Positions 1-10,603 of a stretch of DNA of 64,000 bases are shown here, piece by piece (position 1 is the stretch's first letter; the number at the start of each line of letters is the position of its first letter). The position numbers were made by a program, and so were the translations under genes. The notes below the pieces were generated by a model. It was not told where the DNA came from. It did not search any database and was given only the letters and a program-made list of their open reading frames with translations. The stretch is from Marinobacter mangrovi (GTDB taxonomy: Bacteria; Pseudomonadota; Gammaproteobacteria; Pseudomonadales; Oleiphilaceae): NCBI RefSeq assembly GCF_016798325.1, contig NZ_JAERVO010000002.1, positions 496,001-560,000 of the forward strand, written 5' to 3'.

Positions 1-475
1 CTACGAGCGCATGAAAACGGCGCTGGATGCCCAGGATCTGAAAAGCCAGCCGCTGCTGGTGCCTGTGACCCTGGCCGTGAGCCAGCGTGAAGCCGGCGTT
101 GCAGAGAGCCACGTTGAGGAGCTGCAGTCGCTGGGCCTGCAAATCGAGCGGATGGGGCCGGAAACCCTGGTGGTCCGGCAAATTCCCGCGCTGCTGCGGG
201 GGGCAGACACCGAGCAGCTGGTACGCGATGTGGTCTCCGACCTCATGGAACACGGTCAGTCCGACAGGGTGAAAGCTGTCACCAACGAACTGTTGGGCAC
301 CATGGCTTGCCACGGCTCGGTGCGGGCCAACCGCCAGCTGACCATTCCCGAGATGAATACCTTGTTGCGGGATATGGAAGCCACCGAGCGCAGTGGCCAG
401 TGCAACCACGGTCGTCCGACCTGGACCCTGGTCACGATGGGTGAGCTGGACAAACTGTTCCTGCGTGGTCGCTGA
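1..475 (+). CDS. mutL: DNA mismatch repair protein MutL, C-terminal fragment
   Basis: This is the 3' end of mutL; the reading frame is open from the left edge, so the start lies outside the window. MutL couples MutS mismatch recognition to strand incision and helicase loading. The visible part is the C-terminal dimerisation domain, ending with the conserved Cys-x-His-Gly-Arg-Pro-Thr element near residues 136-142 of the fragment (CNHGRPTW), which is typical of bacterial MutL. The ATPase domain is not in view, so nothing can be said about its nucleotide-binding motifs. miaA begins 2 nt after the stop, the usual mutL-miaA-hfq arrangement of gammaproteobacteria. Confidence 0.93.
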   Translation, partial: YERMKTALDAQDLKSQPLLVPVTLAVSQREAGVAESHVEELQSLGLQIERMGPETLVVRQIPALLRGADTEQLVRDVVSDLMEHGQSDRVKAVTNELLGTMACHGSVRANRQLTIPEMNTLLRDMEATERSGQCNHGRPTWTLVTMGELDKLFLRGR

Positions 476-477
476 TC

Positions 478-1482
478 ATGGCGGCTGACACCCAGCGGCC
501 CGCCGCGATCTGCCTGATGGGCCCGACGGCGGCCGGTAAGACGGATCTCGCCCTGGAGCTCTGCGACGCCTTGCCCTGCGACATCATCAGCGTGGATTCG
601 GCGATGATCTACCGGGGGATGGACATCGGCACGGCCAAGCCCTCGGCTGAGGAACTTTCCCTCGCCCCGCACCGTCTTATCGACATCTGTGATCCAGCGG
701 ACCGCTATTCGGCTGCGGATTTTCGGGCGGACGCGCTTCGTGAGATGGAGGCGATCAGTCGCGAGGGCCGGATTCCGCTGCTGGTCGGCGGCACGATGAT
801 GTATTTCAAGGCCCTGTTGCTCGGCATGGCGGATCTGCCCTCGGCCGATCAGGCCTTGCGTACCGAGTTGGAAGCAAAGGCCGAGCGTGAGGGTTGGCCG
901 GCGCTTCACGAGCAGCTCAAGGCGCTGGACCCGATCGCCGCCGAGGCCATCCACCCGAACAATCGACAGCGTGTGCTGCGGGCCCTGGAAGTGGTGCTGG
1001 TGTCGGGGCGCCCGATTTCCCAGGCCTGGGCCGGCAACGGTGCCGGAAGTGACGTGGATTACCCGTATTTAACCCAGTGGCAGGCAGACGCGTCGCCGGA
1101 CCTGCCGTATAATGTTATCCAGCTATCGATTTCACCGGGCAACCGATCGGTCCTTCACGATCGCATTCGGCTCCGATTCCAGAAGATGCTGGAGCTGGGT
1201 TTTATCGACGAGGTCCGGGCGCTGCGTGCCCGCGGCGATCTGCACAGCGGTTTGCCGTCGGTACGATGTGTCGGGTATCGCCAGGCGTGGTCATGGCTGG
1301 ACGGCGATGTGGATTACGAAACGTTCGTCGAGAAAGGGATTGCGGCAACCCGGCAGTTGGCCAAACGCCAGCTCACTTGGTTGCGAAAGTGGCCGGACCT
1401 TCACTGGATCGACAGCGAGGCGTCAGGTTCTTTGTCCCGCGCCTTGAAAATCCTCCAATCTCGCACCACATTGATTACATAA
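478..1482 (+). CDS. miaA: tRNA dimethylallyltransferase MiaA
   Basis: MiaA transfers a dimethylallyl group to N6 of A37 in tRNAs that read codons beginning with U, the substrate later thiomethylated by MiaB (also in this window, at 34965-36305). The 334-aa protein has the expected length. It shows the P-loop GPTAAGKT at residues 15-22, the [16 protein letters not shown] segment starting at Asp40 (D40/S41 are part of the active site), and a basic C-terminal region [14 protein letters not shown] that matches the family. The ATG lies 2 nt past the mutL stop, implying co-transcription and probably translational coupling. hfq follows after 179 nt. Confidence 0.97.
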   Translation: MAADTQRPAAICLMGPTAAGKTDLALELCDALPCDIISVDSAMIYRGMDIGTAKPSAEELSLAPHRLIDICDPADRYSAADFRADALREMEAISREGRIPLLVGGTMMYFKALLLGMADLPSADQALRTELEAKAEREGWPALHEQLKALDPIAAEAIHPNNRQRVLRALEVVLVSGRPISQAWAGNGAGSDVDYPYLTQWQADASPDLPYNVIQLSISPGNRSVLHDRIRLRFQKMLELGFIDEVRALRARGDLHSGLPSVRCVGYRQAWSWLDGDVDYETFVEKGIAATRQLAKRQLTWLRKWPDLHWIDSEASGSLSRALKILQSRTTLIT

Positions 1483-1661
1483 CGCTGGGCTATTGTGGCC
1501 CGGGTTATACATGCCGGTCTTGAAGAGTGGCCGGTTTCATTGTTCAGGGATGGCCAAAGGCGTGCTCATAACCTCCCTGACTGGAATCCCTGCAAGCAGT
1601 CAATGCAGCGGAACTCCGCTTCTACCAGACGATCTGCGATTAAAAAAACAGGAGAACTGAT

Positions 1662-1910
1662 ATGTCAAAAGGGCATTCGTTACAAGACCCTTACCTCAAT
1701 GCCTTGCGCAAGGAGCGCATTCCGGTGTCCATCTTCCTGGTCAATGGGATCAAGTTGCAGGGACAGATCGAGTCTTTCGATCAGTTCGTGATCCTGTTGA
1801 AGAACACGGTAAGCCAGATGGTATACAAGCATGCCATTTCAACGGTTGTGCCTGCCCGAAATGTACGTATTCCTCAACAGAGTGCAGGCGAGGGTGAGGG
1901 CGAAGCCTGA
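1662..1910 (+). CDS. hfq: RNA chaperone Hfq
   Basis: Hfq is a hexameric Sm-like protein that stabilises small RNAs and promotes their pairing with mRNAs. This 82-aa copy has the Sm1 and Sm2 strands, the proximal-face residues Gln8 and Tyr55-Lys56-His57 (YKH motif), and a short acidic Gly/Glu C-terminal tail, shorter than the tail of Escherichia coli Hfq. A good ribosome binding site (AGGAG) lies 7 nt before the ATG. The 179-nt gap after miaA leaves room for a separate promoter, but I could not identify one with confidence. Confidence 0.97.
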   Translation: MSKGHSLQDPYLNALRKERIPVSIFLVNGIKLQGQIESFDQFVILLKNTVSQMVYKHAISTVVPARNVRIPQQSAGEGEGEA

Positions 1911-2051
1911 ACCTGACGTGCTGCCGGTTTGACCGGTCGGTTCTCATGATGGGGCCGACCGCCAGTCCGCATCGTTTACTGCCCGCCGGGACTGATCGTC
2001 CGATCCGTTCCGATGGGTGGATCCCATTGTTATATCCGGAGTTTTCTCTCT

Positions 2052-3347
2052 TTGTTTGAGCGCCCTGATGTCGGTGAGCGCGCTGTCGTCGTTCACCTTG
2101 AGTTTTCGTCCCATAACGAATCCGAAGACCTCGGCGAATTTATCGAGCTGGTTCGCTCGGCCGACGTGGATGCCGTCGAGACGGTGACTGGCAGCCGGAA
2201 TCAGCCCAGTCCGAGACTGTTCGTTGGCGAAGGCAAGCTGGACGAGATCCGCTCGGCGATCCAGGCCAGTGAGGCGGATGTGGTCCTGTTCAACCACGCC
2301 CTCAGTCCCAGCCAGGAGCGAAACCTGGAGCGGGAGCTGAAATGCCGGGTGTTGGATCGCACCGGTGTGATTCTCGATATCTTCGCCCAGCGCGCCCGGA
2401 CCCACGAAGGCAAACTGCAGGTGGAGCTGGCGCAGCTGGATCATATGGCCACCCGACTGGTCCGGGGCTGGACGCACCTGGAGCGCCAGAAGGGCGGTAT
2501 CGGCCTGCGGGGTCCGGGTGAAACCCAGTTGGAGACGGACCGCCGGCTCCTCCGTGCCCGCATCAAGGCCATCCACAAGCGTCTCGACAAGGTACGCCGT
2601 CAGCGGGAACAGGGGCGTCGTGCCCGCAAGCGGGTGGATATTCCGACCGTGTCCCTGGTCGGTTACACCAACGCGGGCAAATCCACGTTGTTCAACCGCA
2701 TCACCACCGCACACGTCTATGCCGCGGACCAGCTGTTCGCGACCCTCGATCCGACGCTGCGTCGCCTGGAGCTGCCGGACGTGGGTCCGGTGGTGCTGGC
2801 CGATACCGTTGGTTTCATCCGGCACCTGCCGCACAAACTCGTGGAAGCGTTCCGTGCCACCCTGGAAGAGACCACGGAGGCGTCCCTGCTGCTGCACATC
2901 ATTGACTGCGCCGACGAGCGTCGGGACGAGAACATCGAGCAGGTCGAGGATGTGCTGCTGGAAATCGGTGCCGACGAGGTCCCGGTGTTGCAGGTCTATA
3001 ACAAGATTGACCTGCTCGACGACTTTCGGCCGCGGGTCGATCGGAACGAAGAGGGCGTGCCTGTCCGCGTGTGGGTGTCGGCCGTTACCGGTGAAGGCAT
3101 CGATACGCTGTTTGATGCCGTGGTCGAGCGCCTGGCCGAGGATGTATTGAGCCTGTCGCTGCTGCTCGGTCCGCACGACGGTAAATTGCGGGCCCTGCTG
3201 CACGAAGCCGGCGGCGTGGTCAGCGAGGAATACCTGGACAACGGCGACGCCCAGGTCGAAGCCCGTCTCCAGTCCCGTGACTGGCATCAGCTACTGAGTC
3301 GGGCCGGTGTCCGGCCGGATCAGGTGCGTTATGCATCCGCGGAATAA
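2052..3347 (+). CDS. hflX: Ribosome-rescue GTPase HflX
   Basis: HflX is a heat-shock-associated GTPase that splits stalled 70S ribosomes. I place the start at TTG 2052 rather than the in-frame ATG at 2013: the TTG start gives an N-terminus (FERPDVGERAVVVHLEF) aligned with known HflX proteins, and GGAG at 2038-2041 sits 10 nt upstream, whereas the ATG adds 13 residues unlike the family. The 431-aa product has the N-terminal HflX domain, the glycine-rich linker GGIGLRGPGETQLETDRR (148-165), P-loop GYTNAGKST (204-212), DTVGF (251-255) and NKID (317-320). It follows hfq and precedes hflKC, the classic order. Confidence 0.94.
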   Translation: MFERPDVGERAVVVHLEFSSHNESEDLGEFIELVRSADVDAVETVTGSRNQPSPRLFVGEGKLDEIRSAIQASEADVVLFNHALSPSQERNLERELKCRVLDRTGVILDIFAQRARTHEGKLQVELAQLDHMATRLVRGWTHLERQKGGIGLRGPGETQLETDRRLLRARIKAIHKRLDKVRRQREQGRRARKRVDIPTVSLVGYTNAGKSTLFNRITTAHVYAADQLFATLDPTLRRLELPDVGPVVLADTVGFIRHLPHKLVEAFRATLEETTEASLLLHIIDCADERRDENIEQVEDVLLEIGADEVPVLQVYNKIDLLDDFRPRVDRNEEGVPVRVWVSAVTGEGIDTLFDAVVERLAEDVLSLSLLLGPHDGKLRALLHEAGGVVSEEYLDNGDAQVEARLQSRDWHQLLSRAGVRPDQVRYASAE

Positions 3348-3522
3348 TCCCGTCGTATAACAGAGAGTCACGGGCTTAAGCCTGATACAGTACATCATGT
3401 CTGCCTGACCACGTCTGCAAATGGTTGGTTCCCGGAGCTTTCGGGCCGGGTTGGTATTGCCCGGGGACGCATTAATCCCTAGTATTTGCAGCCATTCGAT
3501 GAGTTTGCGAACGGAGAAAGCT

Positions 3523-4713
3523 ATGGCCTGGAATGAACCGGGTGGTAACCGGAACGACAACGATCCCTGGGGCAGTGGGGGGCGTCGTGGCAATGATCAG
3601 GGGCCGCCCGATCTGGATGAGGCGCTGCGCAAGGGTCTCGACAAGCTGAACAAGCTGCTTGGCGGCAAGAAAGGCGGCAGCAACGGAGGCGGTTCCGGCG
3701 GCGACGGCAGCAGCAGCGGCTTCGGTGCCCTCCTGGCCATCCTCGGTATCCTGATTGTCGGCTATGTGATTTACCAGTCGTTCTATACGGTGGACGAGCA
3801 GGAGCGCGCCGTTGTGCTGCGCTTTGGTAAATACCACACCACCGAAAATCCGGGCCTGCGCTTCAAGGTGCCCATCATTGACGACGTCACCAAGGTTCGC
3901 GTGACCAACGTCCGGACCGCCGAGTCCGAAGGGCAGATGCTGACCCAGGATGAAAACCTGGTGTCCGTTGATCTCCAAGTTCAGTACCGGGTGGAGAATG
4001 CCCGTGATTACGTGCTGAACGTGCGCGATTCCAACCAGGCCCTGGCCTTTGCCACCGACAGCGCCCTGCGCCACGAGGTGGGCAGTGCTGGTCTGGACGA
4101 AGTGTTGACTGAAGGCCGTGCCGCGCTGGCGATCAACGTCGAACAGCGCCTGCAGAGTTTCCTCGAGAAGTACGGCACCGGTTTGCAGATTGTGAAGGTG
4201 AACGTGGAGAGCACCCAGCCGCCTTCCGAGGTGCAGGAAGCGTTCCGCGAAGTGCAGCGGGCCAAGGAAGACGAGCAGCGTCTGGTGGAAGAAGCGGAAA
4301 CCTACCGCAACAAGGTGGTGCCGGAAGCCCGCGGTCGCGCCCAGCGCCTGATCGAAGAGGCGAACGCCTACAAGCAGGAAGTGACCGAACGCGCCAAGGG
4401 TGAAACCGCCCGCTTTGTTCAACTGCTGAACGTATACAAGGATGCACCGGTGGTCACCCGCGACCGGATGTACCTGGATACCATGCAGAAAGTGTTCTCC
4501 AGCACCAGCAAGGTCCTGGTCGACACCGAAAGCAGCAACAACCTGATGTACCTGCCGCTTGATCGCCTGGCGGGGAGCAGCAAGAGCAGTTCCAGTGACA
4601 GTTCCACGTCGGACTATTCCGGATCCAACACCGACATCCAGAAACTGACGGACCAGGTGCTCGACGAGATCCGTCAGCGTAACAACAGCTCAAGTGTGCG
4701 GAGGGGGCGTTAA
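3523..4713 (+). CDS. hflK: FtsH protease modulator HflK
   Basis: HflK forms with HflC a large membrane complex that encloses and regulates the FtsH protease. The start at ATG 3523 (MAWNEPGG) is preferred over an upstream ATG at 3421: it matches the conserved HflK N-terminus and has GGAG a few bases upstream. The 396-aa protein has a Gly/Asn/Ser-rich cytoplasmic tail, one transmembrane helix at about residues 67-87, an SPFH/band-7 domain starting near the sequence VDEQERAVVLRFGKY, a long charged coiled-coil region and a Ser-rich C-terminus. hflC begins 2 nt after its stop, so the two subunits are translated from one message. Confidence 0.96.
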   Translation: MAWNEPGGNRNDNDPWGSGGRRGNDQGPPDLDEALRKGLDKLNKLLGGKKGGSNGGGSGGDGSSSGFGALLAILGILIVGYVIYQSFYTVDEQERAVVLRFGKYHTTENPGLRFKVPIIDDVTKVRVTNVRTAESEGQMLTQDENLVSVDLQVQYRVENARDYVLNVRDSNQALAFATDSALRHEVGSAGLDEVLTEGRAALAINVEQRLQSFLEKYGTGLQIVKVNVESTQPPSEVQEAFREVQRAKEDEQRLVEEAETYRNKVVPEARGRAQRLIEEANAYKQEVTERAKGETARFVQLLNVYKDAPVVTRDRMYLDTMQKVFSSTSKVLVDTESSNNLMYLPLDRLAGSSKSSSSDSSTSDYSGSNTDIQKLTDQVLDEIRQRNNSSSVRRGR

Positions 4714-4715
4714 TC

Positions 4716-5600
4716 ATGAGTCCTAAAGCTGTTCTCGGACTGGCCGGCGCACTGATCGTTGTGCTGTTGGTGACGTCCAGTGTGTTCATTATCCCGGAAA
4801 CCCATCGGGGCGTGTTGCTGCGCTTCGGTGAGCTGGTTGAAACGGATATCCCGGCGGGCATTCACTTCAAGGTGCCGGTCATCGACAAGGTGCGTCAGTT
4901 CGACGTACGGGTCATGACCAACGACCTGCCGACCCGCCAGTACCTGACCATTGAAAAGAAACCGCTCGACGTGGATTCCTACATTGCCTGGCGCATCCAG
5001 AACGTGGATGAGTTCTACCGGGCGACCGGCGGCGATGAGCTGCGCGCCATCTCGCTGGTGTCCTCGCGGGTCGACAACGGCCTTCGGGACGAGTTCGGTA
5101 TCCGCACCATGCACGAAGTGGTATCCGGTCAGCGTGATGAGCTGATGGAAAAGCTGGTCGATCGCATCGACGACACCCTCATCGATGAGCTGGGCGTCAA
5201 GGTGATGGACATTCGGGTCAAGGCGATTGAACTGCCGCAATCGGTCAGTGACAACGTCTATCGCCGGATGCGCACCGAGCGCGAGAAGCTGGCCCAGGAA
5301 TTCCGTTCCCGCGGTAAAGAGCTGGCCGAAGGCATCCGCGCCGATGCCGACCGTCAGCGCACGGTGGTACTGGCGGAAGCTTACGCCAAAGCGGAAACCA
5401 CCCGCGGTGAAGGTGACGGCGAGGCGGCCAAGATCTACGCGAAAGCCTACCAGGGTGACGAGGAGTTCTACCGTTTCTATCGCAGCCTGACCGCGTACGA
5501 GAAGTCGTTCGCTGACAAGAGCGACATGATGGTGATCGATTCCAAGAGCGATTTCATGCGCTACATGGAAAACCTGAGCGGCGCCAAGGCGAGCCAGTAA
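4716..5600 (+). CDS. hflC: FtsH protease modulator HflC
   Basis: HflC is the partner of HflK in the FtsH-regulating SPFH complex of the inner membrane. The 294-aa protein has an N-terminal transmembrane helix (about residues 5-25), the band-7 start ETHRGVLLRFGEL, and a charged helical segment (REKLAQEFRSRGKEL) followed by the conserved AEAYAKAE and GDGEAAKIYAKAY stretch. Its length is close to the usual size of about 300-335 aa. It is the last gene of the mutL to hflC stretch; a strong intrinsic terminator follows at 5638-5671. Confidence 0.96.
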   Translation: MSPKAVLGLAGALIVVLLVTSSVFIIPETHRGVLLRFGELVETDIPAGIHFKVPVIDKVRQFDVRVMTNDLPTRQYLTIEKKPLDVDSYIAWRIQNVDEFYRATGGDELRAISLVSSRVDNGLRDEFGIRTMHEVVSGQRDELMEKLVDRIDDTLIDELGVKVMDIRVKAIELPQSVSDNVYRRMRTEREKLAQEFRSRGKELAEGIRADADRQRTVVLAEAYAKAETTRGEGDGEAAKIYAKAYQGDEEFYRFYRSLTAYEKSFADKSDMMVIDSKSDFMRYMENLSGAKASQ

Positions 5601-5637
5601 ACGCACGATTGGGATCAGCCCGCACGGCGGGTAAAAT

Positions 5638-5671
5638 AAACCGGAGCATGGAGCCATGCTCCGGTTTTTTT
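5638..5671 (+). terminator. Rho-independent terminator after hflC
   Basis: A near-perfect stem (ACCGGAGCATG with CATGCTCCGGT) closes on the 4-nt loop GAGC and is followed by seven T residues (5665-5671). It lies 38 nt after the hflC stop and separates the hfq-hflXKC block from hisZ-purA. Confidence 0.92.
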
Positions 5672-5838
5672 GTGCCCCTCAAATGTGTAGAATTGCCGGG
5701 TTTTGTGGTTCCTTTTCGTTTGCCCGATGAGGGCCTCCGGAAATCCCGATGCCCGGCCGTTGGGCGCGGCATACCGGGACCTTCTAAATTCTGAAGTCTG
5801 CCTCAGGGCAGGCGCCAAGAACGGATTTTTAGCGACTC

Positions 5839-7026
5839 ATGACTGCTTCCGACCGCTGGTTACTGCCTGATGGTGTGGAGGATATCCTGCCGCCCCTGGC
5901 TGGCAGAATCGAATCCCTGCGCCGCGATATCATGGACACTTACCAGCGCTGGGGTTACCAGTTGGTGATCCCGCCCCTGATCGAATACCTCGAGTCCCTG
6001 CTCACCGGCACCGGTAATGATCTGGCCCTGCAAACGTTCAAGCTGACCGACCAGCTGACCGGGCGGATGATGGGAGTGCGTGCCGATATGACGCCGCAAG
6101 CGGCACGTATTGATGCTCATACCCTTCGTCAGGATAGCGTGACACGCTTGTGCTACGCTGGGCATGTCCTGCATACCCGGCCCCAGCATATGCTGACCGG
6201 TCGTACACCGATCCAGGCGGGTTGTGAGCTGTTCGGTAGCGCCTCTGAGGTGGCCGACCAGGAAGTGATCCGGCTGATGCTGGAAACCCTGCGCATTGCC
6301 GGGATTCCCCGTGTTCACCTGGACCTGGCCCATGTGGCCATCTACCAGTCGCTGATGTCGGAAGCGGATTTTGACGCACAGACCGAGCAGGCGATTTTCG
6401 ACGCCATGCGCCGCAAGTCCATCCCCGAGCTTGATGAACTGTTAGGCGACAGTGCCGCCGCGACGCCGGCTGGCCGCTTGCGCAACCTGGCGCGCCTGAG
6501 CGGCGGCATCGAGGTGCTGGATGAGGCGCGTGACGTGCTGCAGGGCGCCTCCAGTCAGGCCTTGAAGGCGCTTGATGAGCTTTCCCGGGTGGCCGGCAGC
6601 ATATCGAAGAGCTTCCCGGACGTGGATCTGGGCTTCGATTTCTGCGAGCTGCGCGGGTACAACTACCACACCGGTCTAGTGTTTGCGGCCTATGCGCCGG
6701 GCCACGGCCAGGCCGTGGCCCAGGGCGGGCGCTACGACGCCATCGGCCGTGATTTTGGCCGGCCACGGCCGGCAACCGGCTTCAGCGCCGATGTCCGGGC
6801 CCTGGTGGCGCTGGGTGAGCGCGCCGGTGTACCGGGACGCAACATGATCTGGGCGCCGGTCAGCGATGATCCGGCCCTGGCAGACGCCATTGCGGCGCTG
6901 CGTCAAACCGAGACGGTACTGCAGGCCCTGCCGGATGATTCCGGCGCGACGCCAGAGGCGCGGGGCTGTACTCGGCAACTGATTCAACGGGACGGCCAGT
7001 GGGTCGTCGAGTCACTTAACGGATAG
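5839..7026 (+). CDS. hisZ: ATP phosphoribosyltransferase regulatory subunit HisZ
   Basis: HisZ is a catalytically inactive histidyl-tRNA-synthetase-like protein that pairs with the short form of HisG to catalyse and regulate the first step of histidine biosynthesis. The 395-aa product has the class II synthetase fold, with recognisable HisRS-type segments (PDGVEDILPP near residue 10, ADMTPQAARIDAH near 80, GGRYDAIGRDFGRPRPATGF near 300), but it lacks the C-terminal anticodon-binding domain, which distinguishes HisZ from HisS. Its presence predicts a short HisG elsewhere in the genome. Its position directly before purA is common in pseudomonads and relatives. No leader-peptide attenuator was seen upstream. 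Confidence 0.93.
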   Translation: MTASDRWLLPDGVEDILPPLAGRIESLRRDIMDTYQRWGYQLVIPPLIEYLESLLTGTGNDLALQTFKLTDQLTGRMMGVRADMTPQAARIDAHTLRQDSVTRLCYAGHVLHTRPQHMLTGRTPIQAGCELFGSASEVADQEVIRLMLETLRIAGIPRVHLDLAHVAIYQSLMSEADFDAQTEQAIFDAMRRKSIPELDELLGDSAAATPAGRLRNLARLSGGIEVLDEARDVLQGASSQALKALDELSRVAGSISKSFPDVDLGFDFCELRGYNYHTGLVFAAYAPGHGQAVAQGGRYDAIGRDFGRPRPATGFSADVRALVALGERAGVPGRNMIWAPVSDDPALADAIAALRQTETVLQALPDDSGATPEARGCTRQLIQRDGQWVVESLNG

Positions 7027-7055
7027 GGGCGGCCGCCCCGAAACGGGCGTACTGA

Positions 7056-8363
<1,308 letters not shown>

Positions 8364-8392
8364 GCGTCGCCCGTAAACGGGCCATCGATATG

Positions 8393-8426
8393 AAAAAGGC
8401 GAAGCGTCGAGCGCTTCGCCTTTTTT
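8393..8426. terminator. Bidirectional terminator between purA and cmoB
   Basis: The stem AAAAAGGCGAAGCG pairs with CGCTTCGCCTTTTTT around a 5-nt loop (TCGAG). A run of A on the left and T on the right lets it act in both directions, fitting its place between the convergent purA (+) and cmoB (-). Confidence 0.92.
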
Positions 8427-8444
8427 GTGGGCGCGATATCGGGG

Positions 8445-9431
8445 TCAGCCCTTGGTGGCCACCAGGGTCGCCCGCTTGGGGCCGGGATAGCCTTCGACCG
8501 TTCGGGTCGGGTCGTCCGGATCCAGGAAGTCCTGCAGGGACTGGAATCGCATCCAGTCGGTCGAGCGTTGTTCCTCGGTGGTGGTCACGGACACGTCGAC
8601 GACCCGGGCGTCTTTGAAGCCGGTGCGACCGAGCCAGCGCAACAAGGTATCGCAGCTGGGCAGGAACCAGACATTGCGCATCATACCGTAGCGGTCCTCG
8701 GGCATCAGGCTGTAGCCTTCCGGGCCATCGACCACCAGCGTCTCCAGAACGAGTTCACCGCCGTCACGCAGGGTATCCCGCAGCTCCAGCAGGTGATCCA
8801 GCGGGGAGCGCCGGTGGTACAGCACGCCCATAGAGAAGGTAGTGTCGAAGCACGCCAGCTTGGGGGGCAGGTCTTCCAGGCGCGCCGGCAGCATGTGGAC
8901 CCGGGGTTCACTGATGTAATCCTTGACGCTGAAGAACTGCATCAGGAACAACAGGCCCGGATCGACGCCAATCACTTCCTCGGCGCCGGCACCCGCCATG
9001 CGCCACATGTGGTAGCCCGAGCCACAGCCCACATCCAGTACGCGCCGGCCGTCCAGGTCGCTGATATACGGGGCTACGCGGTCCCATTTCCAGTCGGAGT
9101 GCCATTCGGTGTCGATGTGAGTGCCGAAAAAATCGAACGGGCCTTTGCGCCAGGGCATCAGGCCCCGCAGTCCCGTTTCCAGATCGTTTTGCTGGGTTGG
9201 GTTTAGCGGCGTTTGCGTGCGCAGGGTTACGGCCGGGGCGTTGAGATCCGCTTCCACTTCGTGCAGCACCGGTAACTCGGACAGCGCGGCGTTCCAGCGT
9301 TGCATATCACCATGGGGGTTGGATTCGAAACGCCGGTAAAGCTGGTCGGCAATCTGGGCGGCCCACTCCTCCAGACCGTTGGATTCCAGGTCGCTGAGCA
9401 GGGGCTGGTAACGATGTTTCCAATCGAACAC
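8445..9431 (-). CDS. cmoB: tRNA U34 carboxymethyltransferase CmoB
   Basis: CmoB transfers a carboxymethyl group from carboxy-S-adenosylmethionine (made by CmoA, the gene just upstream) to 5-hydroxyuridine at wobble position 34, giving cmo5U. The 328-aa product has the family signature region LMPWRKGPFDFFG and IDTEWHSDWKWDR (about residues 90-118), then the SAM-type motif LDVGCGSGYHMWRM near residue 133. It begins 21 nt after cmoA and is the last gene of the srkA-hypothetical-cmoA-cmoB unit, ending at a shared terminator. Confidence 0.97.
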   Translation of the reverse strand: MFDWKHRYQPLLSDLESNGLEEWAAQIADQLYRRFESNPHGDMQRWNAALSELPVLHEVEADLNAPAVTLRTQTPLNPTQQNDLETGLRGLMPWRKGPFDFFGTHIDTEWHSDWKWDRVAPYISDLDGRRVLDVGCGSGYHMWRMAGAGAEEVIGVDPGLLFLMQFFSVKDYISEPRVHMLPARLEDLPPKLACFDTTFSMGVLYHRRSPLDHLLELRDTLRDGGELVLETLVVDGPEGYSLMPEDRYGMMRNVWFLPSCDTLLRWLGRTGFKDARVVDVSVTTTEEQRSTDWMRFQSLQDFLDPDDPTRTVEGYPGPKRATLVATKG

Positions 9432-9452
9432 GAGGTGCGGTCTCCGGCAGTT

Positions 9453-10223
9453 TCAGGGCCGTTTCAGGGCCAGCAGGGATACGAAGTTGAAGTTCTGGTA
9501 CCACAGGGTGACGCGGTCAAAGCCGGCGTCCAGCAGGCGTTCACGGTGGGTGGTGATGGTTTCCGGGATCAGGACCTGCTCGATGGCCGAGCGCTTGCGG
9601 CTGATCTCCAGGTCCGAATAGCCATTGGCCCGCTTGAAATCGTGGTGGAGATCGGTCTGCAGGGTCTGCTCCCAGTCCATCTCAAAGCGGATCTTCTCCG
9701 ACAGGATCAGGGCACCACCCGGCTGCGTCGCCCGGGCGATCCGCCCCAACAGCTCCGGACGCTGATCCGGTTCGATGAACTGCAGCGTGAAGTTCAGGGT
9801 CGTCACCGATGCGTTCTCGAGCTGGCTGTGGAGAATGTCCTCGCAACGTAGCTCCACGGGCGCGGGGTGGTCGTCCAGCGCAATGAAATGATGGCCGCGT
9901 TCGATCATATCCGGCGAGTTGTCGATGCCGATCACCTTGCATTGGCGGTCACCGACACCATGGCGCATGGCCAGTGTCGACGCGCCCAGGGAGCACCCCA
10001 GGTCGTAGCAGAAGGTGCCGTCCTGGGCGAAACGCTCGGTGATGATGCCGATCATCGGAATCAGGGTGGTATAACCGGGCACGGAGCGTCGGATCATGTC
10101 GGGGAAAACCCGGGCCACGGCCGCATCAAAGCGGAAATCGCCACCCTCCGATGCCGTGTCGGTGTAGATGCGGTCTGCCTCGAACAGGGGCTCACTGGAT
10201 TTCGGATCACTGGGTTTGTCCAT
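9453..10223 (-). CDS. cmoA: Carboxy-S-adenosyl-L-methionine synthase CmoA
   Basis: CmoA makes carboxy-SAM from SAM and prephenate for the CmoB reaction. The start is ATG at 10223 (MDKPSDPKSSEPLFEADRIY), supported by an AGGAGG ribosome binding site 6 nt upstream; the longer open frame to 10490 adds unrelated sequence read through the neighbour. The 256-aa protein contains the methyltransferase motif CYDLGCSLGASTLAMR and the FDAAVARVFPDMIRRSVPGY region typical of the family. Its first 17 nt overlap the end of the upstream gene, suggesting translational coupling. Confidence 0.96.
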   Translation of the reverse strand: MDKPSDPKSSEPLFEADRIYTDTASEGGDFRFDAAVARVFPDMIRRSVPGYTTLIPMIGIITERFAQDGTFCYDLGCSLGASTLAMRHGVGDRQCKVIGIDNSPDMIERGHHFIALDDHPAPVELRCEDILHSQLENASVTTLNFTLQFIEPDQRPELLGRIARATQPGGALILSEKIRFEMDWEQTLQTDLHHDFKRANGYSDLEISRKRSAIEQVLIPETITTHRERLLDAGFDRVTLWYQNFNFVSLLALKRP

Positions 10224-10602
10224 CGTCGCCTCCTGTGTGGTCAGATGCTTCCGGAGTGGCTGCTTCAGGGGCAACCTGGGGTGGTCGGGGCGCCACCGTG
10301 CAGCGGATGCCCCGGTTCTTGTAATCCACCAGCACGCCCTTGAGGGTGATGTCGGTGTCAGAGCCCACAGCCAGGTAGCCGTCGTAGCACTCGGCATGAA
10401 GCTCAGAGGGCTTGGGCGACATTCGATAGTCTTCGCGGGGGCCGACATAGACTGCCCTGAATTCACCGACCTGCACCTTGTCCTTGTCACGGGTGTGGCT
10501 GATCAATCCGGCGGTCTCCAGTGTCAGCACCGTACCGAGGATGGCCAGAAGGGCGACGATGATCAGGGCCCGGACGCTGTAGCGGCGTTCGTCTTGTGCC
10601 AT
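10207..10602 (-). CDS. Hypothetical single-pass membrane protein
   Basis: I do not recognise this 131-aa protein. ATG 10602 (MAQDERRYSVR) follows the srkA stop after a single base, and its 3' end overlaps cmoA by 17 nt, so it is firmly embedded in the srkA-cmoAB unit. It has a basic N-terminus, one hydrophobic helix (about residues 11-30, RALIIVALLAILGTVLTLE) and an exported-side domain with two cysteines (HAECYDGYLAV and RGIRCTVAP), which could form a disulfide, followed by a Pro/Ala/Gln tail. A membrane-anchored periplasmic protein is inferred; the function is unknown. Confidence 0.75.
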   Translation of the reverse strand: MAQDERRYSVRALIIVALLAILGTVLTLETAGLISHTRDKDKVQVGEFRAVYVGPREDYRMSPKPSELHAECYDGYLAVGSDTDITLKGVLVDYKNRGIRCTVAPRPPQVAPEAATPEASDHTGGDDGQTQ

Positions 10603-10603
10603 A

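Noticed and set aside
2013-2051. Extended hflX start at ATG 2013
   Set aside because: Extra residues do not match the family and lack a ribosome binding site; TTG 2052 fits better.
5619-5631. CCCGC-ACG-GCGGG hairpin after hflC
   Set aside because: Only 5 bp and no T tract; the real terminator is immediately downstream at 5638-5671.
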